Notes: generated by a model not told the origin, from the sequence alone. Shown: positions 11,715 to 20,214, counted from the first letter of the stretch. The stretch is DNA of 64,000 nt from Bradyrhizobium forestalis (GCF_002795245.1 NZ_PGVG01000009.1:1-64000), one strand, 5' to 3'. A program made the numbers and translations.

Positions 11715-12722
11715 ATGCCGAGCTCGAAACCGCTGATGACCGCATCATCCGGCCCCACTCCCGATAGCGTCGAATCCGCGCTCCGCACGCTGGAGACGGA
11801 GAGCGGCGGCATCAACGCGCTCGCCGCCGCCCTGCGCGGCCCGCTCGGGGCGACCTTCGCCAAAGCGGTCGAGCTGATCCGGCAGGCCAAGGGCCGTGTC
11901 ATCGTCACCGGGCTCGGCAAGTCCGGCCACATGGGACGCAAGATCGCGGCGACGCTGGCCTCGACCGGCACGCCCGCCTTCTTCGTGCACGCCGCCGAAG
12001 CCGGCCATGGCGACCTCGGCATGATCACCGCCGACGACGTCATCATGGCGCTGTCCTGGTCCGGCGAGCAGCCGGAGATGAAGAACCTCGTGAACTATTC
12101 GGCGCGATTCGCGATCCCCATGATCGCGGTGACCTCGAACGCGGCATCCTCGCTCGGCCAGGCCGCCGACATCGTGATCGAGCTGCCGAAGGCGCGCGAG
12201 GCCTGCCCGCACAATCTTGCGCCGACCACCTCGACGCTGATGCAGGCCGCGATCGGCGACGCGCTCGCGATCGCGCTGCTCGAAGGCCGCGGCTTCACTG
12301 CGCTGGAGTTTGCGCATTTCCACCCCGGTGGCAAGCTGGGTGCGATGCTGAAATTCGTGCGCGACTACATGCGCACGGGCGTGGAGATTCCGGTCAAGCC
12401 TGAAGGCACCAAGATGTCCGAGGCCGTGGTCGAGATGTCGGCCAAGGGATTGGGCTGCGTCTGCATCGTCAACGATGCGGGCGAGGCCGTCGGCATCATC
12501 ACCGACGGCGATCTGCGCCGCCACATGCGGCCTGACCTTTTGACGGTGATGGTCGACGAGATCATGACGAAGCAGCCCAAGACCGTACCGCCCTCGATGC
12601 TCGCGACCGAGATGATCGAGGTGCTGAACACCCGCAAGATCACGACGCTGCTGGTGACGGAGGCGAACAAGGTGGTCGGGATCGTGCATCTGCACGATCT
12701 GCTGCGCGCGGGGGTGGCGTAG
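11715..12722 (+). CDS. kdsD: D-arabinose 5-phosphate isomerase (KpsF/GutQ family)
   Basis: This enzyme interconverts ribulose 5-phosphate and arabinose 5-phosphate, the first committed step to KDO for lipopolysaccharide. The 335-residue protein has an N-terminal SIS sugar-isomerase domain (about 45-185) with the GLGKSGHMGRK motif at 66-76, the SGEQPEM substrate loop and the catalytic-region histidines in AEAGHGDLG and FAHFHPGG. Two CBS domains follow (about 215-335). ATG 11715 is chosen because the family begins close to here; the much longer open frame upstream runs antisense to the barrel gene. The upstream 190 bases are A/T-rich and should hold promoters for both divergent genes. Confidence 0.93.
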   Translation: MPSSKPLMTASSGPTPDSVESALRTLETESGGINALAAALRGPLGATFAKAVELIRQAKGRVIVTGLGKSGHMGRKIAATLASTGTPAFFVHAAEAGHGDLGMITADDVIMALSWSGEQPEMKNLVNYSARFAIPMIAVTSNAASSLGQAADIVIELPKAREACPHNLAPTTSTLMQAAIGDALAIALLEGRGFTALEFAHFHPGGKLGAMLKFVRDYMRTGVEIPVKPEGTKMSEAVVEMSAKGLGCVCIVNDAGEAVGIITDGDLRRHMRPDLLTVMVDEIMTKQPKTVPPSMLATEMIEVLNTRKITTLLVTEANKVVGIVHLHDLLRAGVA

Positions 12723-12742
12723 GACGCCCTCCTCTCCGCGTC

Positions 12743-12844
12743 GTCATTCCGGGGCGCGCCACTTGGCGCGAGCCCGGAATCCATTCATCTCCGAGGTTGC
12801 GGCACGATGGGTTCCGGGTTCGCGCTGCGCGCGCCCCGGAATGA
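12743..12844. repeat. Palindromic repeat, family C, copy 1
   Basis: GTCATTCCGGGGCGCG at the left end is mirrored by GCGCCCCGGAATGAC at the right, with inner arms GAGCCCGGAATCCATTC and GATGGGTTCCGGGTTC. Copies of the same design lie at 33518-33619, 34899-35000 and 59556-59679. Confidence 0.8.
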
Positions 12845-12847
12845 CAG

Positions 12848-13411
12848 CTACGCCGGAAACCGCGCCGCCGTCTCCTCCAACGGCAGTCGCAGGCCGTTCG
12901 CCAGATACGACACCGTGCGATAAAAGCCGCACAGCAGCATGACCTCTAAAATCTGCGGCTCGTCGTAATGCGCCGACAGCGCGGCGAACTCCTCGTCGGT
13001 GAATGTCGCGCGGGCGTGCAGCGCGTCGACGGCGGCGATCAGCGCCTGCTCGGCCGGCGACCAGCATGTCGATGCTGCATCCCCCTGCACCGTCGCACGC
13101 ACCTCCTCCTCGGTGAGCTTTGCCGCCCCGGCAAAGATCGCGACATGCACACCCCATTCGTATTCGCATCTGTTCAGCGCGCAGGTGCGGTCGATGACGA
13201 TCTCGCGCGCACGCAAGGACAGCGGGCCGGGATCGAGCAGGCCGCCGGCGCGAAACTTGTCCCAGGCGCGGCCGTGACCCGCCAGCACCCGGAACAGCAT
13301 CAGCGGCGGCGCGCCGCGCATGATGCGGTCGAACTGCGCCTGGATCTCCGGGGGATAAGGCGGCATGAGCGGGGCGATGCGCGGCATCGGCTGGGACATG
13401 GCGGAAGACAT
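12848..13411 (-). CDS. Carboxymuconolactone decarboxylase (AhpD-like) family protein
   Basis: The 187-residue protein is of the CMD/AhpD alpha-helical family, whose members act as decarboxylases or as peroxidase-type disulfide reductases. The conserved block is around residues 75-95 (ALNRCEYEWGVHVAIF), with the cysteine, glutamate, tryptophan and histidine typical of the family. A second AhpD-type cysteine is missing (only one Cys in this block), so a thiol-redox activity like AhpD is doubtful. It is divergent from an HxlR regulator and shares the short intergenic region containing two operator-like palindromes, so it is probably the regulator's target. Confidence 0.85.
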   Translation of the reverse strand: MSSAMSQPMPRIAPLMPPYPPEIQAQFDRIMRGAPPLMLFRVLAGHGRAWDKFRAGGLLDPGPLSLRAREIVIDRTCALNRCEYEWGVHVAIFAGAAKLTEEEVRATVQGDAASTCWSPAEQALIAAVDALHARATFTDEEFAALSAHYDEPQILEVMLLCGFYRTVSYLANGLRLPLEETAARFPA

Positions 13412-13424
13412 TGGCGGTCTCTGT

Positions 13425-13464
13425 TGCTACAATTATCGTAGCAGCACGCTACACTATTTGTAGC
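13425..13464. promoter_or_regulatory. Two tandem palindromes, probable HxlR operators
   Basis: TGCTAC-N7-GTAGCA (13425-13443) and GCTAC-N7-GTAGC (13448-13464) lie between the divergent CMD and HxlR genes. Their half-sites are the same and their centres are 22 bases apart, about two helical turns, as expected for two dimers on one DNA face. Autoregulation and control of the divergent gene are inferred. Confidence 0.7.
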
Positions 13465-13482
13465 ACGACGCAAGAGGCGACG

Positions 13483-13809
13483 ATGGCGAAACAGGCAGGC
13501 TCGACGATACGCAGCGTCCGCGGCTCGCGCACCGGGCGGCCGATCATGGCATTGCTCGACCTGCTCGGCCGGCGCTGGAGCCTCCGGATCCTGTGGGAAT
13601 TGCGTGGCGAGCCCCTCACCTCGCGCGCACTGCGCACCGCCTGCGATGAAGCCTCGCCCACGGTGCTGCAAGCGCGGCTGAGCGAGCTGCGCGAGGCGGG
13701 ATTCGTCGAGCTGGGCGACGCCGGCGGCTACCGGCTGACGCCGCTGGGGCGGGAATTGTGCGAGACGTTCATGCCGCTGCACCGGTTTGCGGAGCGGTGG
13801 AAGAGGTAG
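13483..13809 (+). CDS. HxlR-family winged-helix transcriptional regulator
   Basis: The 108-residue protein contains the whole HxlR winged helix: the entry LLGRRWSLRILWEL (about 22-35), recognition region SPTVLQARLSELREAGF (about 64-80) and wing ELGDAGGYRLTPLGREL. Family members are small dimeric sensors of redox or aldehyde stress that repress or activate a divergent gene. ATG 13483 is preceded by AGAGGCG; the longer frame to 13411 would cover the operator region and is unlikely. The ligand cannot be told; there is no N-terminal cysteine of the redox-sensing subtype. Confidence 0.9.
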   Translation: MAKQAGSTIRSVRGSRTGRPIMALLDLLGRRWSLRILWELRGEPLTSRALRTACDEASPTVLQARLSELREAGFVELGDAGGYRLTPLGRELCETFMPLHRFAERWKR

Positions 13810-13817
13810 GACGTCTT

Positions 13818-13990
13818 TTACCCTCCCCTGGAGGGGGAGGGTCGGCTCACATGGAGCGTAGCGAAATGTGAGACGGGGTGGGGTGACAGTCTCTCCACAG
13901 AAGCGGTGCCCGAGTGGAGAGATCACCCCACCCCGCTCGCGCTGCGCGCGATCGACCCTCCCCCTCCAGGGGCCCACAAGGGGAGGGTAA
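13818..13990. repeat. Palindromic repeat, family E, copy 1
   Basis: ACCCTCCCCTGGAGGGGGAG at the left is mirrored by CCCCTCCAGGGG...GGGAGGGTAA at the right. The core TGACAGTCTCTCCACAG...GTGCCCGAGTGGAGAGATCA recurs at 62455-62590. It separates converging genes. Confidence 0.8.
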
Positions 13991-13996
13991 GGGCCG

Positions 13997-14440
13997 CTAC
14001 GCCGCCGCGACCGTCAGATTGGCGCCGTCCACGCGCACCACCTTCACCCGCGTGCCGGCCGGCGTATCCGGGCCCGCGACGCGCCAGATCGTGTCGCCGA
14101 TGCGCACGGTGCCGGTGCCGTCGATGATCGGCTTCTCCAGCGTGAACTCGCGCCCGAGCAGCGCCTCGGTGCGCTTGTTCAGGAACGGGCTCGTGGTTGC
14201 GTCCGGCTTCGGCCGGGCGAGGCGGCGCCACACCGGCACGGCTGCCGCTGCGAAGATCGCGAACATCACCAGCTGAATCTGCCAGGACATGGCAACAGCG
14301 AACGAGATCAGCCCGACGAGCAGCGCAGCCAAGCCGAGCCAGAACAGGAAGACGCCGGGCGCCAGCACCTCGAGCGCCATCAGGATGAAGCCGAAGATCA
14401 GCCAATTCCAGTTGCCCAGCGATACGAACATGTCGGTCAT
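13997..14440 (-). CDS. NfeD-family membrane protein
   Basis: The 147-residue protein is of the short NfeD type. It has three or four membrane segments in the first about 75 residues (WNWLIFGFILMALEVLAP, FLFWLGLAALLVGLISF, IQLVMFAIFAAAAVPVW) followed by the cytoplasmic OB-fold domain (about 85-147, GREFTLEKPIIDGTGTVRIG). Such proteins work as partners of SPFH (stomatin/flotillin-like) membrane proteins and influence membrane organisation. It lies 23 bases downstream of an SPFH gene on the same strand, the usual pairing. Confidence 0.9.
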   Translation of the reverse strand: MTDMFVSLGNWNWLIFGFILMALEVLAPGVFLFWLGLAALLVGLISFAVAMSWQIQLVMFAIFAAAAVPVWRRLARPKPDATTSPFLNKRTEALLGREFTLEKPIIDGTGTVRIGDTIWRVAGPDTPAGTRVKVVRVDGANLTVAAA

Positions 14441-14463
14441 GACACGACCTCTAAAATACCCAG

Positions 14464-15462
14464 TTACTGCGGCGGCACGACGGGCGGCGTCGGGCCCGAC
14501 GACGGGACCGATCCGCCGCGGCGTGCGGCAGCAGCTGCCAATGCGGCACTTTCGCCGAACGTTGCCTTGGCGATCTCGCCGATGCCGGCGAGCGAGCCAA
14601 GCATGCTCACGGCTTCCACCGGCAGCATGATGATCTTCTGGTTCGGCGCATCCGCGAACTGGCCGAACGCCTTGATATATTTATCGGCGATGAAATAGTT
14701 CAACGCGGCGACGTCACCCTTGGAGATGGCCTCCGACACCGCCTGCGTCGCTTTGGCTTCGGCCTCGGCCAGACGCTCGCGCGCCTCGGCGTCGCGGAAG
14801 GCGGCCTCGCGGCGGCCTTCGGCCTGGAGGATCTGGCCCTGCTTGGCGCCCTCGGCGCGCAGGATCTCCGACTGGCGCTGGCCTTCGGCGGCGAGGATGT
14901 CGGCGCGCTTGACGCGCTCGGCCTTCATCTGCCGGCCCATGGCCTCGACGAGGTCGGCCGGCGGCACGATGTCCTTGATCTCGATGCGGTTGACCTTGAC
15001 GCCCCAGGGCGAGACCGCAGCATCGACGACGCGCAAGAGGCGCTCGTTGATCTCGTCGCGGTGCGACAGCACCTGGTCGAGGTCCATCGAGCCCATCACC
15101 GAGCGGATGTTGGTCATGGTCAGCACCGTGATCGCCTGGTTCAGGTTGGCGACCTCGTAGCTCGCCTTCGCGGCGTCGAACACCTGATAAAAGGCGACGC
15201 CGTCCACCGTCACGGTGGCGTTGTCCTTGGTGATCACCTCCTGCTCGGGGATGTCGATCACCTGCTCCATCATGTTGATCTTGCGTCCGACGCGATCGAA
15301 ATAGGGCACGATCAGGTTGAGCCCGGGGCTGAGCGTCTGGGTGTATTTGCCGAACCGTTCGATGGTCCAGTCATAGCCCTGCGGCACCGTCTTCACGCCG
15401 GCGACCAGCGTGACGATGACGAGCAACACCAGAACAATCGCGAAAATGTCGAAACCGCTCAT
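14464..15462 (-). CDS. SPFH/band 7 membrane protein (QmcA/stomatin-like)
   Basis: The 332-residue protein has one N-terminal membrane helix (FDIFAIVLVLLVIVTLVAGV), a band 7/SPFH domain (about 24-190, with GYDWTIERFGKYTQTLSPGL) and a long Ala/Glu/Arg coiled coil (about 190-265). The C-terminal tail is short and Pro-rich. Members form large membrane-bound rings that scaffold microdomains and restrain FtsH-type proteases. It is transcribed with the NfeD gene downstream. The exact subtype (QmcA or stomatin) is inferred from length and the N-terminal anchor. Confidence 0.92.
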   Translation of the reverse strand: MSGFDIFAIVLVLLVIVTLVAGVKTVPQGYDWTIERFGKYTQTLSPGLNLIVPYFDRVGRKINMMEQVIDIPEQEVITKDNATVTVDGVAFYQVFDAAKASYEVANLNQAITVLTMTNIRSVMGSMDLDQVLSHRDEINERLLRVVDAAVSPWGVKVNRIEIKDIVPPADLVEAMGRQMKAERVKRADILAAEGQRQSEILRAEGAKQGQILQAEGRREAAFRDAEARERLAEAEAKATQAVSEAISKGDVAALNYFIADKYIKAFGQFADAPNQKIIMLPVEAVSMLGSLAGIGEIAKATFGESAALAAAAARRGGSVPSSGPTPPVVPPQ

Positions 15463-15793
15463 ATCTCCTCCAAGCCGGGAAAAAGGCCCTTTCCGGCGCT
15501 GTCATTGGTCGGGATCACGACCCTACCGGTTCAGCGGTCGCAATTCACGTCGGTATAGGCGCAATTCTGCACAAGACGGCGCGGGAGAGAACGATCTCGA
15601 TATGTATTTGCGAGCGGCTCTTGAAAGCGCGGGGGCGCAGACCTAAAGCGCAATGAAAATCTGGATGAATCGTCACCGCGCTTTAGGTCGTTGTTTACGC
15701 ATGATCTTTTTCGGAAAACCGCTTCGCACTTTTCCGGATCATGCTTTGGCAGCGGAAATTAACGAAGCAGGCCAGCGTCTGCCACGCGCGGCT
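15463..15793. other. Gene-free stretch upstream of the SPFH gene
   Basis: These 331 bases contain the SPFH promoter on the left and the repeat described at 15643-15745. No reading frame with homology-like features was seen. Confidence 0.5.
15643..15745. repeat. Intergenic repeat, family G
   Basis: The element has CTAAAGCGC and GCGCTTTAG arms (about 15643-15690) and a second inverted pair (GCATGATCTTTTTCGGAAAA with TTTTCCGGATCATGC). The wording GCGCTTTAGGTCGTTGTTTA followed by CGCATGATC is one I associate with repeated intergenic elements of Bradyrhizobium. Only one copy is in this window. Confidence 0.55.
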
Positions 15794-16771
15794 TCATTCG
15801 ATCACGTCATTCGCAATTGCGAGCAGGCCCGGGGACAGCGTGACGCCGAGCGCCCTGGCTGTCTTCAGGTTGAGCGCGAGCTCGAACTTGGTGGGGTTCT
15901 GGACCGGGAGGTCGGCCGCGTGCGCGCCCTTCAGAATGCGGTCGATATAGGAAGCCGCGCGCCGGAGCTGCTCGGCGCTGTCGGTGCTGTAGGACATCAG
16001 CCCACCCTCGTCGACGAAGGTCCGGCTCCAGAACACCGCGGGCACGCGCGCCTGCGCGATCGCCGAGAGCAGTTGCGCGCGGTTGGCCATGGTGAAGAAG
16101 TCCGGCAAGACCAGGATGGCGCCGTCTTTCCGGGAAGCCAGCGCCCCGATCGAGGCGGCGTCATGGACGGGCGCGGGCTCGACGGTCAGGCGCAGCGTCC
16201 GTGCGGCGGCCTCGATCGTGCGCAGCATCAGCGGCGCGAACGGCGCGGTGGCGGGATTGTAGACGACGAACACGCGGCGGACAGGCGGCGTGACTTGGGT
16301 CAGCATCTCCAGCCATTTGCCGGCGAGCGGACCGTCATAATCGGTGAAGCCGGTGATGTTGCCACCGGGATGCGCGAGATTTTCGACAAACCCCTGGCTG
16401 ACGGGATCGGTGACCACGGCGAACACGATGGGGATCGTCGTCGTGCGCCGACGCAGCTCCTCGACCGAGGGCGTGCCGACCGCGAGCAGGATGTCAGGCT
16501 TGAGCGCGATCAACTCGTCCGCAAGCTCCGCGATGCGGGCGCGGTCACCGCCGCCGCTGCGCCAATCGATCGTGAGGTTGTCGCGCTCCTTCCAGCCCTG
16601 GCCGGCGAGCGCCTCGACCAGGATCGTGCTGCGGGCCTGCCCGATCACGTCATCGGCAGCCGTGACCGAGAGCACGCCGAGCCGCCGCGCCGCGTTCGGC
16701 TGCTGCCCCAGTACCGGAGCTGGCAGCGCCACGATCATCCCAAGAAGCGCCAGGCACTCGCGGCGATTCAT
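15794..16771 (-). CDS. ABC transporter substrate-binding protein (ABC_sub_bind family)
   Basis: The 325-residue protein is a periplasmic binding protein of the family often called 'ABC transporter substrate binding protein' (TrpX/YtfQ-like fold). It has a signal peptide with an arginine pair (MNRRECLALLGMIVALPAP, cut near LGQQ), which could be a Tat or Sec signal. Family segments include LADELIALKPDILLAVGTPS, VVTDPVSQGFVENLAHPGGN and the FGDY/TDYDG-like region. No permease or ATPase gene is nearby, so it is an orphan, as these often are in Bradyrhizobium. It starts 10 bases after the ferrochelatase stop and is probably co-transcribed with hemH. The ligand is unknown. Confidence 0.85.
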   Translation of the reverse strand: MNRRECLALLGMIVALPAPVLGQQPNAARRLGVLSVTAADDVIGQARSTILVEALAGQGWKERDNLTIDWRSGGGDRARIAELADELIALKPDILLAVGTPSVEELRRRTTTIPIVFAVVTDPVSQGFVENLAHPGGNITGFTDYDGPLAGKWLEMLTQVTPPVRRVFVVYNPATAPFAPLMLRTIEAAARTLRLTVEPAPVHDAASIGALASRKDGAILVLPDFFTMANRAQLLSAIAQARVPAVFWSRTFVDEGGLMSYSTDSAEQLRRAASYIDRILKGAHAADLPVQNPTKFELALNLKTARALGVTLSPGLLAIANDVIE

Positions 16772-16781
16772 CGGGCGCCCA

Positions 16782-17819
16782 TCAGATCCAGCCCTGAAGC
16801 TCGCGCAGCACCAGGATGCGGATCACGTCCATGCCTGGTGCGCTGTCGTTGAGGCAGGGGATCGCGGAAAACTGCTCGCCGCCATTGTGCTTGAAGATCT
16901 CGGCGTTCTCCTGCGCGATCTCCTCCAGCGTCTCCAGGCAATCGGCGGAAAAGCCCGGCGTCACCACCGCGATGCGGCGCACGCCTTGCTTGGCGAGCCG
17001 CTCCATCGTCTTGTCGGTGTAGGGCTGGAGCCACTCGTCATTGCCGAAGCGGGACTGGAAGGTCAGCAGCAGTCTTGTCTCATCCATGCCGAGCCGGCGG
17101 CGCAGCGCCTCTGTCGTCGCGATGCAGTGCTGCTGATAGGGATCGCCCTTCTCGACATAGGATTTCGGCATGCCGTGGAAGGACGCCACGATCAGCTCCG
17201 GCTTGAAGGACAGCGTCGCCAGATGCGCCTCGATCGAGGTCGCGAGCGCCTCGATATAGGCCGCATCGTCATAGTAGGGCGGCGTCACCCGCAGCGTCGG
17301 CTGGTTGCGCAGCTGCGCGAGCACGCGGAACACCTCGTCGCAGACGGTCGCCGAGGTCGAGGCCGAATATTGCGGATAGAGCGGCACGGCGAGGATACGC
17401 TCGCAGCCTTTCGCGATCAGCGCGTCGATGCCCGATTTGATCGAGGGATTGCCGTAGCGCATCGCCCAATCGACAACGACGTGGTCGCGGTCCGACAAGG
17501 CGGCTGCGAGCTTGTCGCGTTGCGAGCGCGTGATGGTTTTCAGCGGCGACTCATCCCGCTCAGTGTTCCATATCTTGAGGTAGTCGAGGGCCTTGGTGCG
17601 GGGACGACGGCGCAGGATGATCCCGTTCAGCACCAGCTTCCAGATCAGGCCCTGGTCCTCGATGACACGGGCGTCACTGAGGAACTCCTTGAGATAGACC
17701 CGCACGCCCGGCGCATCGGCCGTATCCGGCGTTCCGAGATTGATCAGGAGCACGCCAACGCGCGGCAAGGCGGAATCGGCCGCCGGATTCGCGCTTTCGA
17801 TGGGGACGACGCTGGTCAT
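16782..17819 (-). CDS. hemH: Ferrochelatase
   Basis: Ferrochelatase inserts ferrous iron into protoporphyrin IX, the last step of haem synthesis, at the inner membrane. The 345-residue protein shows the family pattern: GVLLINLGTPD near the N-terminus, YLKEFLSD, WAMRYGNPSI, PLYPQYSASTS, the ASFHGMPKSY segment with the catalytic histidine, TFQSRFGNDEWLQPYTD, and VVTPGFSADCLETLEEI with the second conserved glutamate region. ATG 17819 (MTSVVPIE) gives the normal length; the frame continues upstream but overlaps the divergent MAPEG promoter. No iron-sulfur cysteine set is seen. Confidence 0.97.
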   Translation of the reverse strand: MTSVVPIESANPAADSALPRVGVLLINLGTPDTADAPGVRVYLKEFLSDARVIEDQGLIWKLVLNGIILRRRPRTKALDYLKIWNTERDESPLKTITRSQRDKLAAALSDRDHVVVDWAMRYGNPSIKSGIDALIAKGCERILAVPLYPQYSASTSATVCDEVFRVLAQLRNQPTLRVTPPYYDDAAYIEALATSIEAHLATLSFKPELIVASFHGMPKSYVEKGDPYQQHCIATTEALRRRLGMDETRLLLTFQSRFGNDEWLQPYTDKTMERLAKQGVRRIAVVTPGFSADCLETLEEIAQENAEIFKHNGGEQFSAIPCLNDSAPGMDVIRILVLRELQGWI

Positions 17820-17902
17820 GGCTCTGTGGGTCGCGCGTTGGTCCGAACTTGTCAAGATGAGCCGGGGTTCGCTAGGGTCGCACCCAAGCGGGGGGAGGAA
17901 AG

Positions 17903-18301
17903 ATGACACTCGCGGAATGGTGCGTCTTCGGAGCGCTGCTGCTCTATCTCTTGACGATCGCCTCGATCAAATGGATCAGGTTTCGCCGCTTCGACAATTC
18001 CCGGCCACGCGACCCCGCGTTCTACGAGGACGCCCTCTCGCAACGCGCGCTCGGCGCGCACCAGAACGGCATCGAGACGTTCCCGTTCTTCGCCTTCGCG
18101 GTGCTGCTCGCCGAATACAGGGATTCGCCGCAGCGGCTGATCGACGAGCTCGCCGCGCTGTTCCTGATCGTGCGGATCGCCTATGTGCTGACCTATCTCG
18201 GCAACCGCCCGACGCTGCGCTCGATCCTCTGGACCATCGGCTTTGCGATCAATCTAGGGATCTTCTTCATGCCGATGCTGAAGCGGTTTCTGCCGGGGTG
18301 A
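17903..18301 (+). CDS. MAPEG-family membrane protein
   Basis: The 132-residue protein has four predicted membrane helices and the MAPEG signature region AHQNGIETFPFFAFAVLLAE at about 53-72, which corresponds to the glutathione/lipid-binding face of eicosanoid and glutathione metabolising enzymes. Bacterial members have uncertain function, some with glutathione transferase activity. ATG 17903 is preceded by GGGAGGAAAG. It is divergent from hemH with an 83-base gap. Confidence 0.9.
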   Translation: MTLAEWCVFGALLLYLLTIASIKWIRFRRFDNSRPRDPAFYEDALSQRALGAHQNGIETFPFFAFAVLLAEYRDSPQRLIDELAALFLIVRIAYVLTYLGNRPTLRSILWTIGFAINLGIFFMPMLKRFLPG

Positions 18302-18312
18302 GGTCGTGAGAC

Positions 18313-18452
18313 CGTGTCCCGGACGCGGTGCAGCGCCCTTGCGCTGCTCCGCAGAGCCGGGAACCAGAGGACGCCACCGAGCGTGCGGAGAGGTGGGCCC
18401 CGGCTCTGCAGCGCACCGTCGAAGGGACGCTGCGCTGCGTCCGGGGCACGAG
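18313..18452. repeat. Palindromic repeat, family D, copy 1
   Basis: The ends GTGTCCCGGACGCGGTGCAG and GCGCTGCGTCCGGGGCACG are mirror images, and inner arms GAGCCGGGAACC and GGGCCCCGGCTCTGC form a second helix. Related copies lie at 55474-55582 and 56853-57003. Confidence 0.75.
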
Positions 18453-18457
18453 TATCC

Positions 18458-19579
18458 CTAGAAGCACGTTGTCCGCTCGGCGGCGATGTAACCGAACAGC
18501 AGGCCGACGCCGAACAGCAGGACCAGGCCGGCGGCGCCGAACTCGATGCCGCGCATGAACAGCGCGCCGCCGCCGTCGTGTCCGGCGCTGAGGCGGGCGG
18601 CGATGTCCTTGGCGGAGACGGCGACGACCGCGATGGCCGCGACCGTGATCGCGGTGCCCAATCCCATCAGGAAGGTCGCGGCGATGCCGGCCCAGAACAG
18701 GCCCTGCGCCAGCGCGAACACCAGCACCAGGATGGCGCCGGAGCAGGGGCGGATGCCGACGGTGAGGATCGCCGCAAAGCCGCGCCGCCAGCCGCCGGGG
18801 CCGGCGAGCTCGCTGGGGGTGGGGCCATGGGAGTGGCCGCAATGCTCATCATGGACGTGAGCGTGCGCGTGGTGGTGGGCGTGGTCGTGACCGTGATGAT
18901 CGTGGTGATGATGATCATGGCCGTGATGATCATGCGCATCATGATGATGGTGGTGATCGTGGTCATGATCGTGCGGCACGCCCGCAATCGCCGGCACCGG
19001 CTGGCTCGTCTGGAGTGCGCGGATGAAGGCGCCGCCCTTGACCCAGACCAGGCGCAGGCCGAACAGCGCGATCAGGGCGTAGCTCGCGATCTCGATCACC
19101 CCTTCCGCCTTGCACATGGTTTTCGCCGTCGCATTCAGCACCCAGGCCGAAATGCCGACGATGAGGATCGCGACCAGCGACTGCATCAGCGCGGAGGCAA
19201 ACGACAGCGCGATGCCGCGGCGCGCGGTCTCGCGGTTGGCGACGAGATAGGAGGCGATCACCGCCTTGCCGTGGCCGGGACCGGCGGCGTGGAAGATGCC
19301 GTAGGCGAAGGAGATGAACAGCAGCGTCCACACCGCCGAGCCATCGGACTTCGCGGCCCGGATCGTCGCCGACATCTGGCGATAGAACTCCGACTGCTTT
19401 GCCAGCAGCCAGCCGACGAGGCCGCTGGCCTCGGGTTCGGCCGCCTGCGCGGGCCGCGGCGCGCCAAACGGATTTTGCGCGAGCAGATCGTGAAGTGCGG
19501 CGTCCGCCACGCCGAGCACGAGGACAATTGCGGCGCCAGCGAGCAGCCCGCGCCCGAGCGGAGAGAGTTGCGGCCTCAA
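18458..19579 (-). CDS. NicO-family nickel/cobalt transporter with histidine-rich loop
   Basis: The 373-residue protein belongs to the NicO (RcnA-like) transition-metal transporters. It has about six to seven membrane segments, the HAAGPGHGKAVIASY motif (about 105-120) and the IRPCSGAILVLVFAL motif (about 270-285). Between them is a cytoplasmic loop of about 60 residues that is mainly His and Asp (DHDHDHHHHHDAHDHHGHDH type), probably metal-binding. The start appears to be TTG at 19579, overlapping the TGA of the upstream DUF1007 gene (TTGA), so the two are translationally coupled. DUF1007 and NicO genes are a known pair. Whether it imports or exports, and which metal, cannot be told. Confidence 0.85.
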   Translation of the reverse strand: MRPQLSPLGRGLLAGAAIVLVLGVADAALHDLLAQNPFGAPRPAQAAEPEASGLVGWLLAKQSEFYRQMSATIRAAKSDGSAVWTLLFISFAYGIFHAAGPGHGKAVIASYLVANRETARRGIALSFASALMQSLVAILIVGISAWVLNATAKTMCKAEGVIEIASYALIALFGLRLVWVKGGAFIRALQTSQPVPAIAGVPHDHDHDHHHHHDAHDHHGHDHHHHDHHGHDHAHHHAHAHVHDEHCGHSHGPTPSELAGPGGWRRGFAAILTVGIRPCSGAILVLVFALAQGLFWAGIAATFLMGLGTAITVAAIAVVAVSAKDIAARLSAGHDGGGALFMRGIEFGAAGLVLLFGVGLLFGYIAAERTTCF

Positions 19580-20214
19580 GGACAATCCACCGTGATCTTG
19601 TTGGCGAACATCATGCCGAAATTCGAGTTCTCGCCGTTCAGGAAGGTCTGCTCGTTGAGCTTCTGCGCGCTCGCGGTGCCGTCGTTCGGCCGTTCCAGCT
19701 TCATCTGGCAGCCCGCGGGCGCACCGACCAGCTTGATCGGACTGTCCTTGGCCATCTGGAAGTCGATGAAGAAGGAGCGGTCGAACACTTCGAGCACCAG
19801 CTGCCTGGGCTTGACCGGGTTCTTCAGCGGCAGCGTGAAATGGAGGGTCAGCACCGTATCCTTGTAGTCGAGGAAGTAGTCGACCGGCTCCTGGAATCGC
19901 TCCTTCTTGCCGTCGGCTCGCGCAAAGGTGAAGTAGGCGTATTCCTTGAGCGACTCGACGTTGGTCTGTGCCAGCGGCTTGAGCTCCTCGCTTGTGTAGG
20001 CGCCCTTGGTCTTGCTCTCGAGCCCCTGCACCGCATAGGCCGAGAACATGTCGTCGAAGGTCCAGGCGTGGCGCACGCCGGTGATCGAGCCGTCGGCCGC
20101 GTAGAGCAATTCGCTGGTCGCGGTGATCCAGACATGCGGATGCGCGCTCGCCGTGCCCGCGGCGAGCAACAGGCCAGCGACGAGCAGCCATCCGAACATG
20201 GCGCGCATGCCCAT
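19576..20214 (-). CDS. DUF1007 family periplasmic protein
   Basis: The 212-residue protein carries a signal peptide (MFGWLLVAGLLLAAGTASA, cut before HPHVW) and matches DUF1007, periplasmic proteins that accompany NicO-type metal transporters. The mature N-terminus begins with His-Pro-His, a likely metal site. The motif THAWTFDDMFSAY-type segment (residues about 50-62, here RHAWTFDDMFSAYAV) is characteristic. Two late cysteines (AGCQMK and the C-terminal DCP) could form a disulfide. ATG 20214 shares its A with the stop of the M3 peptidase gene (TGATG). It is probably an accessory metal-binding protein for the transporter downstream. Confidence 0.85.
   Translation of the reverse strand: MGMRAMFGWLLVAGLLLAAGTASAHPHVWITATSELLYAADGSITGVRHAWTFDDMFSAYAVQGLESKTKGAYTSEELKPLAQTNVESLKEYAYFTFARADGKKERFQEPVDYFLDYKDTVLTLHFTLPLKNPVKPRQLVLEVFDRSFFIDFQMAKDSPIKLVGAPAGCQMKLERPNDGTASAQKLNEQTFLNGENSNFGMMFANKITVDCP

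Noticed and set aside
16344..17906. A 520-codon plus-strand frame over ferrochelatase
   Set aside because: Antisense shadow crossing two real minus-strand genes.
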